Positions 49,100 through 57,137 of a DNA stretch of 64,000 nucleotides are shown piece after piece. The notes below the pieces were generated by a model that worked only from the letters and a program-made list of their open reading frames with translations, made no database searches and was not told the origin of the DNA. Origin of the DNA: Bacillota bacterium (GTDB lineage Bacteria > Bacillota > Clostridia > Christensenellales > Aristaeellaceae); NCBI GenBank assembly GCA_023416585.1, contig JAEZHM010000093.1, positions 1 to 64,000 on the forward strand, read 5' to 3'. Every line of letters begins with the position of its first letter. The first letter of the stretch is position 1. A program made the position numbers and the translations under genes.

Positions 49100-49806
49100 G
49101 CGTTTTCCTTTCCGGGGGCGGCTTTGGCGGTCTCTTCCCGCACTACGCGCTTAGCTTTTTTAAATACACCGGTTATGGTGCGCAAAAACAGTTTCGCGTC
49201 CAGAAGAAAGCTTTGGTTCAAAGCGTACTTAACCCTTAGGGCGTTTTTATGGTCGAGTATGTACTTCTCGTAATTCTCCACAGGGTTTTCCGTGCCTAGC
49301 AGTTCATCCTGGTTGATGTACACCAGGGAGCTTTCATCGCTGATACCTGGCCGTACCCACAGGATGCATTCCTGGTCGCGTGTATACCGCATGGTGTATC
49401 GCAGCAGCTCTGGCCGCGGGCCGATGAAGCTCATATCGCCGGTCAGAATGTTCAAAATCTGGGGAATCTCGTCCAGCTTCGTCTTGCGAAGTATGCGCCC
49501 AACTCTCGTTACCCGGGAATCGTTTAATGCGGTGGTGCCGCCCGTTTTTTCGGCATCCTTGACCATGGTGCGGAACTTGAAAATAAGGAACGTCTTGTTA
49601 TGATAGCCGCCTCTTGGAGCCCGGTAGAAAATGGGACCTTCGGAATCCAGCCTCACGGCAATGGCAACAGGGATCATGAGAATCAGGCCCGGAACCAAAA
49701 GTATCAGTGCCAACAGAAAATCGAAGATACGTTTTACAACAATACTATAAAAGGGATGGGATAAAGGTCCCTTCCATACTGGTAGTTCGGGAATGTTTTG
49801 ACGCAT
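49096..49806 (-). CDS. Undecaprenyl-phosphate sugar transferase (initiating, WcaJ/EpsL type)
   Basis: A 236-residue monotopic phosphoglycosyl transferase that starts a glycan by moving sugar 1-phosphate onto undecaprenyl phosphate. It has one N-terminal membrane helix (about 27-50), FLIFKFRTMVKDAEKTGG, LRKTKLDEIPQILNILTGDM and SFIGPRPELL, the full signature. It is the first gene of the glycan locus. GGAGG lies nine bases before the ATG inside a short palindrome CTCCTTTAAGGAG that could partly mask it. Confidence 0.93.
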   Translation of the reverse strand: MRQNIPELPVWKGPLSHPFYSIVVKRIFDFLLALILLVPGLILMIPVAIAVRLDSEGPIFYRAPRGGYHNKTFLIFKFRTMVKDAEKTGGTTALNDSRVTRVGRILRKTKLDEIPQILNILTGDMSFIGPRPELLRYTMRYTRDQECILWVRPGISDESSLVYINQDELLGTENPVENYEKYILDHKNALRVKYALNQSFLLDAKLFLRTITGVFKKAKRVVREETAKAAPGKENA

Positions 49807-49859
49807 TACTGTTCCTCCTTAAAGGAGAGATAACTATATACAATAAAACAAGCTTTGTT

Positions 49860-49888
49860 ATGGTAGCACAGGGCACTTGCAATGTCAA
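49860..49888 (-). promoter_or_regulatory. Sigma-A promoter of the glycan locus
   Basis: Minus strand consensus TTGACA (49883-49888), 17-bp spacer, TACCAT (49860-49865). Confidence 0.65.
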
Positions 49889-49896
49889 TTAAGCAC

Positions 49897-50769
49897 TTAT
49901 TCTGCCGTGATCCGGCGGATATGCGGCATCTGAATGCCTTCACGGTCAAAGCGGTTCTTGACACGCATGCGCAGTTCCCGCTCAATGCGCCAGTTTTCTT
50001 TGACCGGGCACAGCGCGGACAGGCGTACAATAATGCAGTCGGCTTCAAAGGAAAGCACGCCAAGCACCTGAGGCGGTTCGCTGAAGCCTTCGATCGCCTT
50101 GTTTGCAGCCCCCATCTCGTCTTCCAGAATACTAAGCAGCCTTTCCAGCTTCTCTTCGTAAGGCAGCCGCACATCCACGATTGCCCGCTTGAAGGTGCGT
50201 GTCATATTGGTGACGGTGCGTATGTCGCCATTGGGTATGACATAGAGGTTTCCGCTGAAGTGGCGGATGGAGGTGGTGCGCAGCGCGATGGATTCCACCT
50301 CGCCGGAAAGACCGTTCACTTCTACGATGTCGCCCACGATGATATTGCCTTCCACCCATAGGAAGATACCGGATATGGTATCCTTCACCAGCGTCTGCGC
50401 CCCGAAGCCGACGGCGATACCGCCTACCCCGGCCACGGCAATCATGGAGGTAACGTTTACGCCGAATACGCCCAGCACAAAGGTGGCAATGAGAAAGTAC
50501 ATGACATAATTGAACACGCTGGTAGTCAGGGATCGCAGCGTTTCCCGCTGGCCGGGGGTGCGGCCCTCCTTGGCGCGCATCATCTTGCGTATCAAGTGCC
50601 TGCCCATGCGTATGGCCAGCGCTCCCAGCAGGATTACCAGCCCCGCCAGCAGCAGCTTGCTCAGCCACATGGGCAGGTCACTTATGAACTGCCCGGCGGC
50701 CTCGCCCGCATTTTCCAGGGTATTGTTTACGCTTTCCATCAGCGTTGGATTATCGGGTATGGGAGTCAT
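49897..50769 (-). CDS. MscS-family mechanosensitive channel
   Basis: A 290-residue membrane channel that relieves turgor under hypo-osmotic shock. Three transmembrane helices (about 35-55, 75-105, 110-130); pore helix and beta domain marked by VAGVGGIAVGFGAQTLVKD, GDIVEVNGLSGEVESIALRTT and YVIPNGDI. GAGGAGAAG before the ATG at 50769 sets the start; the frame to 50886 lies in the upstream gene. It is 43 bp downstream of the HAD gene in the same direction. Confidence 0.93.
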   Translation of the reverse strand: MTPIPDNPTLMESVNNTLENAGEAAGQFISDLPMWLSKLLLAGLVILLGALAIRMGRHLIRKMMRAKEGRTPGQRETLRSLTTSVFNYVMYFLIATFVLGVFGVNVTSMIAVAGVGGIAVGFGAQTLVKDTISGIFLWVEGNIIVGDIVEVNGLSGEVESIALRTTSIRHFSGNLYVIPNGDIRTVTNMTRTFKRAIVDVRLPYEEKLERLLSILEDEMGAANKAIEGFSEPPQVLGVLSFEADCIIVRLSALCPVKENWRIERELRMRVKNRFDREGIQMPHIRRITAE

Positions 50770-50812
50770 TGCTTCTCCTCTTTGATTATTCATGAAGGGA
50801 ACAGGAGATTTC

Positions 50813-51466
50813 TCAGAGGCGAATCCTCTGAGCCAATACATATTCTGTCGCTTTTTCCAAATCTTCAAACATGGGTACGCCGGCATTCAACAGCGTCTGC
50901 CATGGCTGATGGCCCCTTGCAATCAGGATACAGTCACAGCCGATTGCCTCCGCTACTTCCGCGTCGTGCAGCGTATCCCCCAGGAAAACGGCCTGCTTGG
51001 GATCAACGCCATGGTTTTTCAAAAAATCCCTGGCGATATCCACCTTGCTGGTGGCGTAAATATGGGTAAGCCCCAGCGCGGCCTGAAAGTAACCGCCGAT
51101 GGGATAGCGGGCTATTTGCTCATGCAGGTATTCTTCCTTGGAAGCGGACAGTATGGCCTGATGAAAGCCTGCCTGATGAAAGGCCTCCAGCGCTTCCAAT
51201 GCATGCTTTTGCAGGTGGCAGATTATGCTCTTCTCCCTGTAACCTTCAGCCCAGGCGTTTGCCACTGCGGGGAAAATATCATCATTTACTCCCAGATCGC
51301 GATAGTATTCCCGAACGGGGAAACGGAACAACCGGTGGTAGTCCGCCACACTGCCGGGCGGCGGAAAGCCGAAACGGGGAAATATTTCGTTATTGACATC
51401 GACCGCTGTCTGCACGTCGTCCAGCAGCGTACCGTTCCAGTCCCAAAGCACATAGGTCCAAGGCAT
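50813..51466 (-). CDS. HAD-family hydrolase with DxN motif I
   Basis: A 217-residue HAD protein. Motif I reads LWDWNGTLLDD, so the second (acid/base) aspartate is an asparagine; motif II serine is in AILSASKEEY, motif III lysine in SKVDIARDF and motif IV in VFLGDTLHDAEVA. The Asn variant is known in a Gph-like clostridial group and may alter activity or substrate. GGAGGG eight bases before the ATG at 51466 sets the start. It is co-directional with mscS. Confidence 0.85.
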   Translation of the reverse strand: MPWTYVLWDWNGTLLDDVQTAVDVNNEIFPRFGFPPPGSVADYHRLFRFPVREYYRDLGVNDDIFPAVANAWAEGYREKSIICHLQKHALEALEAFHQAGFHQAILSASKEEYLHEQIARYPIGGYFQAALGLTHIYATSKVDIARDFLKNHGVDPKQAVFLGDTLHDAEVAEAIGCDCILIARGHQPWQTLLNAGVPMFEDLEKATEYVLAQRIRL

Positions 51467-51619
51467 GTACAAAAACCCTCCTGTTGCGGATATGATACGG
51501 CAAAAGGGAAGGAGTGTCAACTTTGCGGGGCGGCGCAAAGTGTGCCTTTGCCGCCGAAGAGGGCAATGCCTTGCATAGATTTTTAATGGATGCCTCGGCA
51601 ATATCTAACAAAGGATCAA

Positions 51620-51647
51620 TTGACAATGGATGTAATTGGTATATAAT
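51620..51647 (+). promoter_or_regulatory. Sigma-A promoter of the GPH symporter gene
   Basis: Perfect TTGACA (51620-51625), 16-bp spacer, perfect TATAAT (51642-51647). Confidence 0.75.
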
Positions 51648-51686
51648 TTTTCTATCCTATATCGTTTTCATGGGAGGAACAGCGTC

Positions 51687-53000
51687 ATGATGGACAGCGG
51701 AGTTATGACAGAACCGCGGGAAAGAAAGACCAGCCCCCTGCGTTATGCCGCCGGCATGTTCGGTACTTCTATTCCCATCAACATGTTCAAGGCATACGCC
51801 ATGGATTTTTATGTGGTGAAACTGGGGCTGAGCACATCCCATTATGCGCTGATCTTGTTTCTGTACACCTTTGTGGATGCCATCGACAACCCGGTGTATG
51901 GCTTTTTCTCCGACAGGACCAGAACGCGCTGGGGCAGGCGGAGGCCTTGGCTGATCCTTGGCGAGCCGCTGCTGGCGCTGGCCTTCATTCTGTTTTACAA
52001 TCCCCCGGCGCTTGCGGGAGAAACATCGTTGTTTATTTACATGCTGCTGACGTATATTCTGACCGGTACGCTGGATTCCCTGATTAACGCCAACTATGGC
52101 GCATTGTTCCCTGAACTGTTCCACGGCGAGGCTGTGCGGGCAAAAACGAATGCCATGCGGCAGGCCTTTCAACTGGTAGCCATGGTGATCAGCCTGGCCT
52201 TGACCCCTGTTGTGGCCAGGAAACTTGGCTATGCCAATACGGCCATTATCTACAGCGTGCTGGCGGTGGCGGTCATCCTGTTTTGCGCCACAGGCTGCAG
52301 GGAGGATATGCACGTACAGGAAACTAAAAAACCGCCCCTTCTCAACAGCTTGAAGGCCTTGGCGGTCAATCCCCTCTTCTGGGTCTTTGGTCTGTGCAAC
52401 GCTTTTTACAGCGCGGCTATGGCGATGGTGTTGCAGTCCGTTCCTCTATTTGTGAGGTACTCCCTTCAATTGGAAGAAGTGGCCACCATGATGCTGCAGG
52501 GCATTGTACTGCTGCTGGCGGTTGCCTCCATGGCGCTTTGGGCCTTTATGGTACGCCGCTTTTCCCTGATGCGCACCTGGCGCGGAGCCCTGATCCTATT
52601 AGGTGCATCCTTCCTTCCCCTGTATTTCATGAACAGCCTCATTGGGGCCATTGCCGCTAGCGCATTTGTAGGTATCGGCATGGCCGGCGTCATGGCTACC
52701 ATGGACCTGATTGGCGCCAGGATCATGGACGAGGATACACGCAAATACGGCCTGCGCCGGGAAGGCATCTATTCTTCTGCCATGGGTGTTTTGAACAGGC
52801 TGAGTGGCCTGTTTGTAAGCCTGGGCGTTCTGCTGGCATCAAGCATGTACGGCTTTGAAAGCGGCGAGATTCCTGGCCCCAACCCCGGCGGCGCCGCCAG
52901 GTTTATGCTGGCACTTTTCCCGTTTATGGCCATGGTGGTAAGCTGCCTGTTCTCCTGGGTGTTGAAATTCCGGGAGGAAAAGGTTGAGGCTAATTCATAA
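51687..53000 (+). CDS. Glycoside-pentoside-hexuronide:cation symporter (MelB-like)
   Basis: A 437-residue MFS-type transporter with twelve transmembrane segments. FVDAIDNPVYGFFSDRTRTRWGRRRPWLILGEP, quoted here only as DRTRTRWGRRRPW, is the loop 2-3 signature of the GPH family, with the cation-site aspartates in VDAIDNP. It would import a sugar or glycoside with Na+ or H+. GGGAGGA seven bases before the ATG at 51687 sets the start over 51636. No glycosidase is adjacent, so the substrate is open. Confidence 0.9.
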   Translation: MMDSGVMTEPRERKTSPLRYAAGMFGTSIPINMFKAYAMDFYVVKLGLSTSHYALILFLYTFVDAIDNPVYGFFSDRTRTRWGRRRPWLILGEPLLALAFILFYNPPALAGETSLFIYMLLTYILTGTLDSLINANYGALFPELFHGEAVRAKTNAMRQAFQLVAMVISLALTPVVARKLGYANTAIIYSVLAVAVILFCATGCREDMHVQETKKPPLLNSLKALAVNPLFWVFGLCNAFYSAAMAMVLQSVPLFVRYSLQLEEVATMMLQGIVLLLAVASMALWAFMVRRFSLMRTWRGALILLGASFLPLYFMNSLIGAIAASAFVGIGMAGVMATMDLIGARIMDEDTRKYGLRREGIYSSAMGVLNRLSGLFVSLGVLLASSMYGFESGEIPGPNPGGAARFMLALFPFMAMVVSCLFSWVLKFREEKVEANS

Positions 53001-53035
53001 CGGAATGTTTTTTGATCACTGCGACATAGCCTTCT

Positions 53036-54586
53036 TTATGCCGCATGATCTGTGGGGCGGAACATTTTTATATAATGTTTGATGATGATAAAGCCTTTTA
53101 AAAATCCGATAACCAGCAGCGTCAATGATAGGAAAACAGCAAACCAGCCTGCATCCGGAACGTAGAAAAGCACATGGGTCCAAGAAACCCTGGCGCTTAA
53201 TGGAATGCCGAATAGCAGCATAAGCGGAGCAACAATATGGACGAGCACCGTTATCAGCATTATGCGCAGGAAAGCGGCTCTCGATTTTTCGAGGCGCTTT
53301 TTTATCGTACGCAGCTTCCAGCCGCAAAGCGCTACCAGTAGCACCGCCACTCCCGCGAAAGCCTGCAACAGCCCATAGGAGAGTGATGTAGGATAGCTGT
53401 TCAGGTTCAGCGGGTTTTGGCCGGGCTGGTCCATGGGATCCACATCATAGAGAACGTTGATGATCCCAGTCTCAATCCTATCCCGGTAACCAACGTTCAG
53501 CAGCGTACCCAATGTACTGCTGGAGGTATTGTATATCAGCACAACACCTAAACCGTCCTCCGTCAAAAGCTTCACTTTGGCTTGATAGTCGGGCAGTTCG
53601 CCCCCGTGGTAAAAGCTTCCCGATGTAACGTACCAGCCCAAACCGTAGGATTCCCACTGGGAAATTTTCGCCGAGGCTGACATCATCTGATTGAAGGATT
53701 CATTGGACAGCACTTGCGTGCCTTTGTAATTTCCGCCGCTTTGCATTGCTAACATATAATGGGTCATATCCTCCGCACAGGATATGATGCTGTATGCCGG
53801 TAAAAAATCCTTGCGGTAGGGCAGCCCGGATACTTTCGGAATGCCAAAGATGGGGTGGTAGCCTGCTGCCAGGCCGTTTTTCAATGCCTCTTGTGCGGAA
53901 GTATAGCTGTGGCGCATTTCCAGCGGGTCAAAAATGTTTTTTTGGATATATTCTTCGTAGCTTAGCCCGGATACCTGCTGCACAAGTTCCCCCAGAATGA
54001 TGTAGTTGGCATTGCCGTATGCAAAACGTGTCCCCGGTGTAGAGTCAGGCTGTATGGAGCCAAATTTGTCTACAAGTTCACTGATTGTTTCATCGTCACC
54101 GCGCAGCGTGGCCGCCCGATATTCGGATTCCGGAGGGATGCCGCTGGTATGATTCAACAATTGCCGCACGGTGATCGTGGCGGCTATATCTCTGTCCGCT
54201 AATCCAAAGGATGGCAGATATGTCTTTACAGTCTGGTCCAAGGCTACTTTTCCGGTCTCCACCAATTGCATCACAGCCAGCGCCGTGAACGTTTTGCTTA
54301 CAGAACCAATCAAAAAAGGCGTTTTCGGCGTAATACCGCGGCCCGTTTCATCAGCTTTGCCATACCCTTTCAAATAGAGTACGCCGCCATCACGAATGAT
54401 GCCCAATGAAAAGCCGGGGATCCTGCAATCTTCCATCTGGCTTTGTATAAAGCTGTCGAGCCGTGCATAATCTGGGTTGTCCGATACGTTTGACGCGGCG
54501 GCGCAACTCCCGCCGGTGACAAGGCCAGTTGTGAGCAGGACTATTGCCAAAATGGTGACAAATAACCTGAATGGCTTTTTCATCAT
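53036..54586 (-). CDS. Membrane-anchored serine hydrolase (class C beta-lactamase/PBP4* family)
   Basis: A 516-residue protein with a signal sequence (1-32), a beta-lactamase-fold domain (about 38-360) and three to four C-terminal membrane helices (about 400-505). Active-site motifs: GSVSKTFTALA (SxxK), YGNANYIILGELV (YxN) and FYHGGELP (HxG). Family members act on peptidoglycan peptides or esters; drug resistance should not be assumed. It lies downstream of a two-component system and ABC transporter in the same direction. Its ribosome site lies inside a strong hairpin. Confidence 0.88.
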   Translation of the reverse strand: MMKKPFRLFVTILAIVLLTTGLVTGGSCAAASNVSDNPDYARLDSFIQSQMEDCRIPGFSLGIIRDGGVLYLKGYGKADETGRGITPKTPFLIGSVSKTFTALAVMQLVETGKVALDQTVKTYLPSFGLADRDIAATITVRQLLNHTSGIPPESEYRAATLRGDDETISELVDKFGSIQPDSTPGTRFAYGNANYIILGELVQQVSGLSYEEYIQKNIFDPLEMRHSYTSAQEALKNGLAAGYHPIFGIPKVSGLPYRKDFLPAYSIISCAEDMTHYMLAMQSGGNYKGTQVLSNESFNQMMSASAKISQWESYGLGWYVTSGSFYHGGELPDYQAKVKLLTEDGLGVVLIYNTSSSTLGTLLNVGYRDRIETGIINVLYDVDPMDQPGQNPLNLNSYPTSLSYGLLQAFAGVAVLLVALCGWKLRTIKKRLEKSRAAFLRIMLITVLVHIVAPLMLLFGIPLSARVSWTHVLFYVPDAGWFAVFLSLTLLVIGFLKGFIIIKHYIKMFRPTDHAA

Positions 54587-54595
54587 ATGAATATT

Positions 54596-54633
54596 CCCCC
54601 TTTTGCCAGTAAATCCAGTCTAGCAAAAGGGGG
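54596..54633 (-). promoter_or_regulatory. Hairpin covering the ribosome site of the serine hydrolase gene
   Basis: Perfect 11-bp inverted repeat: CCCCCTTTTGC, 16-nt loop, GCAAAAGGGGG. The 3' arm holds the GGGGG ribosome site nine bases before the ATG. It could block translation or end transcripts from the ABC genes. Confidence 0.6.
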
Positions 54634-54689
54634 AATGTATGCAAAGTGATGCCTGTCACAAAAGCTGTCATGGGAATCCATGACAGACG

Positions 54690-55349
54690 TCATGCGGTTT
54701 CGATGCGACCGTCCCGCATGTAAAATACCTTGTCAGCCTGCTCCAGTACAAATGGATCATGGGATATAAGCAGGACGGACGCACGCTTGCTTTGCTCTTT
54801 GATAAGGCACATCACAGCATCGGTGCTTTTCCTATCCAGTGCTGCGGTAGGCTCGTCTGCAAAGAGGAACGCAGGGTCGCTGACAAGCGCGCGGGCAACC
54901 GCCACCCGTTGCCGCTGGCCTTGGGATAATACATGGGGCTTTTTGCCGCAAAACCTATCCATGTCCAGCCTGACCAGCAAATCCATGGCCCGCTCCCGGA
55001 TCGTTTTTTGATTTTTTGATGGTAGAATCAATACATTGTCCAATGCGGATAAGGATTCCAGTAAAGAAGGCCTTTGAAAGATGAAGCCAAAGCTGCTTCG
55101 CCTAAGATGAGCCAGTTCGTTGGCCGTGTAGGATTGTATATCCACATCGTCATAGAATACGGTGCCGCTTGTCGGCGCCTTTAAGCCCGATAATACATAC
55201 AAAAGCGAGCTTTTTCCACAGCCGGACGGCCCTGTAACGGCGTAAATGCCTGTATCACCCATGCGAATATCCACATCAAAAAGGACAGTTGCCGCCCGAA
55301 CACCCTGACTTTTATAACTAAGCCCAATTTGCGTTCCGTCGATGCGCAT
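54690..55349 (-). CDS. ABC transporter ATPase (LolD/MacB type)
   Basis: A 219-residue ATPase with Walker A TGPSGCGKSS, signature VLSQGQRQRVAVARAL, Walker B FLFADEPTAALD and switch histidine in LLISHDP. It pairs with the FtsX-like permease that precedes it by 2 bp. Such systems move lipopeptides or detect cell-wall antibiotics together with a two-component system, and one lies directly upstream here. Confidence 0.92.
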   Translation of the reverse strand: MRIDGTQIGLSYKSQGVRAATVLFDVDIRMGDTGIYAVTGPSGCGKSSLLYVLSGLKAPTSGTVFYDDVDIQSYTANELAHLRRSSFGFIFQRPSLLESLSALDNVLILPSKNQKTIRERAMDLLVRLDMDRFCGKKPHVLSQGQRQRVAVARALVSDPAFLFADEPTAALDRKSTDAVMCLIKEQSKRASVLLISHDPFVLEQADKVFYMRDGRIETA

Positions 55350-55351
55350 CG

Positions 55352-56488
55352 CTATCCCTGCCCTTCCAAAACATCCGTCACATCAAGCGCCAGGAGAATG
55401 CGCCATACGGGAACCACACCGGAAAGTGTTGCAAAAAGCGGCACACAGAAAGACTTCAGCATAGCCTCTCCATCGAAAACGGGCATAGCCAGACCTTTTG
55501 CTGTAAGCAGCAGGAAATTGAACGCCGCTGCGGCAAGCAAAGATAAAAGCCACCCTGCTGCAAACCCCGCCAGATTCACGGCGGTGATCTGCACAAAGGC
55601 TTGCCGGATCACCTGGCCCTGGGTTAAGCCCAAAGCAAACAGTGTGGCAAACTCACTTCTTCGCACATAGAAATGGATATAGTTTAAAAATCCGGCACAG
55701 ATACTAAGAATGACGACGGTCATGAGCCCAATCATCGATATCAGCGCAAGCACGCTGCGAGTATCCTCTTCAAATTGCCGGGTGACAGTTGCGTTCGTCC
55801 GTTTCACAAGACCGCTGCCATCCAAGACATCAAGGTCCGCATTCATCTTTTCCAACTGACCCGCCTTGGGAACGGCGAGCACACCAAGACTATACACGTT
55901 GTCAATGCTTCGGCGCTTCAGTTCATATTCCAGCGAAGTAGCGGATAAGATGGCCTTACCACTTAATAGACCGCTAATGGTATAGCTCCCCTCCAATACT
56001 TCCCCTTCCTGCACATTGCTGCCAATCTTATCGCCCACATTCAAGCCCTTGTTGCGGGCTGCCAGCTCATGCAGCGCAATTTCATTTTTTCCGGGATCAG
56101 GCAAGCGGCCTTCCGACAGTGACAGGCCAAAAGATTGTATGGCGGAAGCCATGTCAGGCTCCGTAAAGGATATTACCTGGGTACCTGTCGTTCCGCCAAT
56201 AACAAGGCTAATATTGGTATAGGAATACAGGCAGGGATAGACTCTATTCACCGCACCGCTTTGTTCGAGCTTGTTTACAAGTTCTTCGCCGATAGGCGCG
56301 CTCTTTGCCGCAAAGCCCGATGCAAAGCGGTATGGCTCCGCAAGTTCCCGCCAGATGGTTTTGATGGAAGTATTTATCAGCACCTGTACCATATAGATCA
56401 AAAAAACGCTGAGTCCGACCGCTGTAAGCAGAGGGATAATCCTCCGTCTGCTTCCCAGCAGGAAGGTGCATACCGGTATTGTCTTCAT
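55352..56488 (-). CDS. FtsX-like ABC transporter permease
   Basis: A 378-residue permease: one N-terminal helix (about 18-38), a large extracytoplasmic domain (about 40-245) and three C-terminal helices (about 250-372), the MacB/FtsX topology. LFALGLTQGQVIRQ in the loop after helix 2 is typical. It follows the response regulator gene with a 4-bp overlap and precedes the ATPase by 2 bp, so the regulator, permease and ATPase form one transcript. Confidence 0.85.
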   Translation of the reverse strand: MKTIPVCTFLLGSRRRIIPLLTAVGLSVFLIYMVQVLINTSIKTIWRELAEPYRFASGFAAKSAPIGEELVNKLEQSGAVNRVYPCLYSYTNISLVIGGTTGTQVISFTEPDMASAIQSFGLSLSEGRLPDPGKNEIALHELAARNKGLNVGDKIGSNVQEGEVLEGSYTISGLLSGKAILSATSLEYELKRRSIDNVYSLGVLAVPKAGQLEKMNADLDVLDGSGLVKRTNATVTRQFEEDTRSVLALISMIGLMTVVILSICAGFLNYIHFYVRRSEFATLFALGLTQGQVIRQAFVQITAVNLAGFAAGWLLSLLAAAAFNFLLLTAKGLAMPVFDGEAMLKSFCVPLFATLSGVVPVWRILLALDVTDVLEGQG

Positions 56489-57135
56489 CGCATGTGCTCC
56501 CTTAAATAAAGGGCCGCCTGGGCGCGGTCGCCAATGCCGATTTTTGCGTAAATGGCGCTGACCATATTGCGTACAGTGCCCTCCGACAGGTACAGGGCCG
56601 AGGCGATCTGGCGGTTGGTGAAGCCTTGGGACAGCATAAGAGCGGCCTCATACTCGCGCCCTGTCAGGGCTGTGAACTGCCCGGAGGGTTCCATTGCTTC
56701 CTCCGCTTTTTTTCGGGACAGGTAGGATGTCAGCGTGGCCGCCACGTCCGGAGGCAGCACTATTTTGCCTGCCGCGGCATCCCGTATGGCTTCTATGAGC
56801 GAGGGTATTTGAATGTCCTTGAGCAGGAAACCGCAGGCGCCGTTAGCCAGCGCTCCGATGACGTATGCATCCTCATGAAAAGTGGTCAGCATCAATACCC
56901 TGGTTGCGGGGGAGGCGGCAAGGATGCGGGCGACGCAGGTGATCCCATCCATGCCTGGCATGCGTATGTCCAGCAGCATCACGTCCGGGCGGTACATTTC
57001 GGCCATAGAGCAGGCCTCTTCTCCGCTGCCAGCCGTTGCTGCCACCTGAAGGCCAGGTTCCAGGTTCAGTACGGTTTTCAGACCTTCCCGGATGAGGGCT
57101 TGATCGTCTGCAATCACGATGCGGATCGTATCCAT
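56485..57135 (-). CDS. NarL/LuxR-family response regulator
   Basis: A 216-residue regulator: receiver domain with IVIADDQALIREGL, phospho-acceptor in VMLLDIRMPGMDG, LMLTTFHED and FLLKD, then a LuxR-type HTH (about 150-216) with FTALTGREYEAALMLSQGFTNRQIA (quoted in part as LTGREYEAALML) and LSEGTVRNMVSAIYAKI. All catalytic residues are present. GGGAGGA seven bases before the ATG at 57135 sets the start. It should control the adjacent permease and ATPase genes, as in LiaR/VraR-like systems. Confidence 0.93.
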   Translation of the reverse strand: MDTIRIVIADDQALIREGLKTVLNLEPGLQVAATAGSGEEACSMAEMYRPDVMLLDIRMPGMDGITCVARILAASPATRVLMLTTFHEDAYVIGALANGACGFLLKDIQIPSLIEAIRDAAAGKIVLPPDVAATLTSYLSRKKAEEAMEPSGQFTALTGREYEAALMLSQGFTNRQIASALYLSEGTVRNMVSAIYAKIGIGDRAQAALYLREHMR

Positions 57136-57137
57136 GT

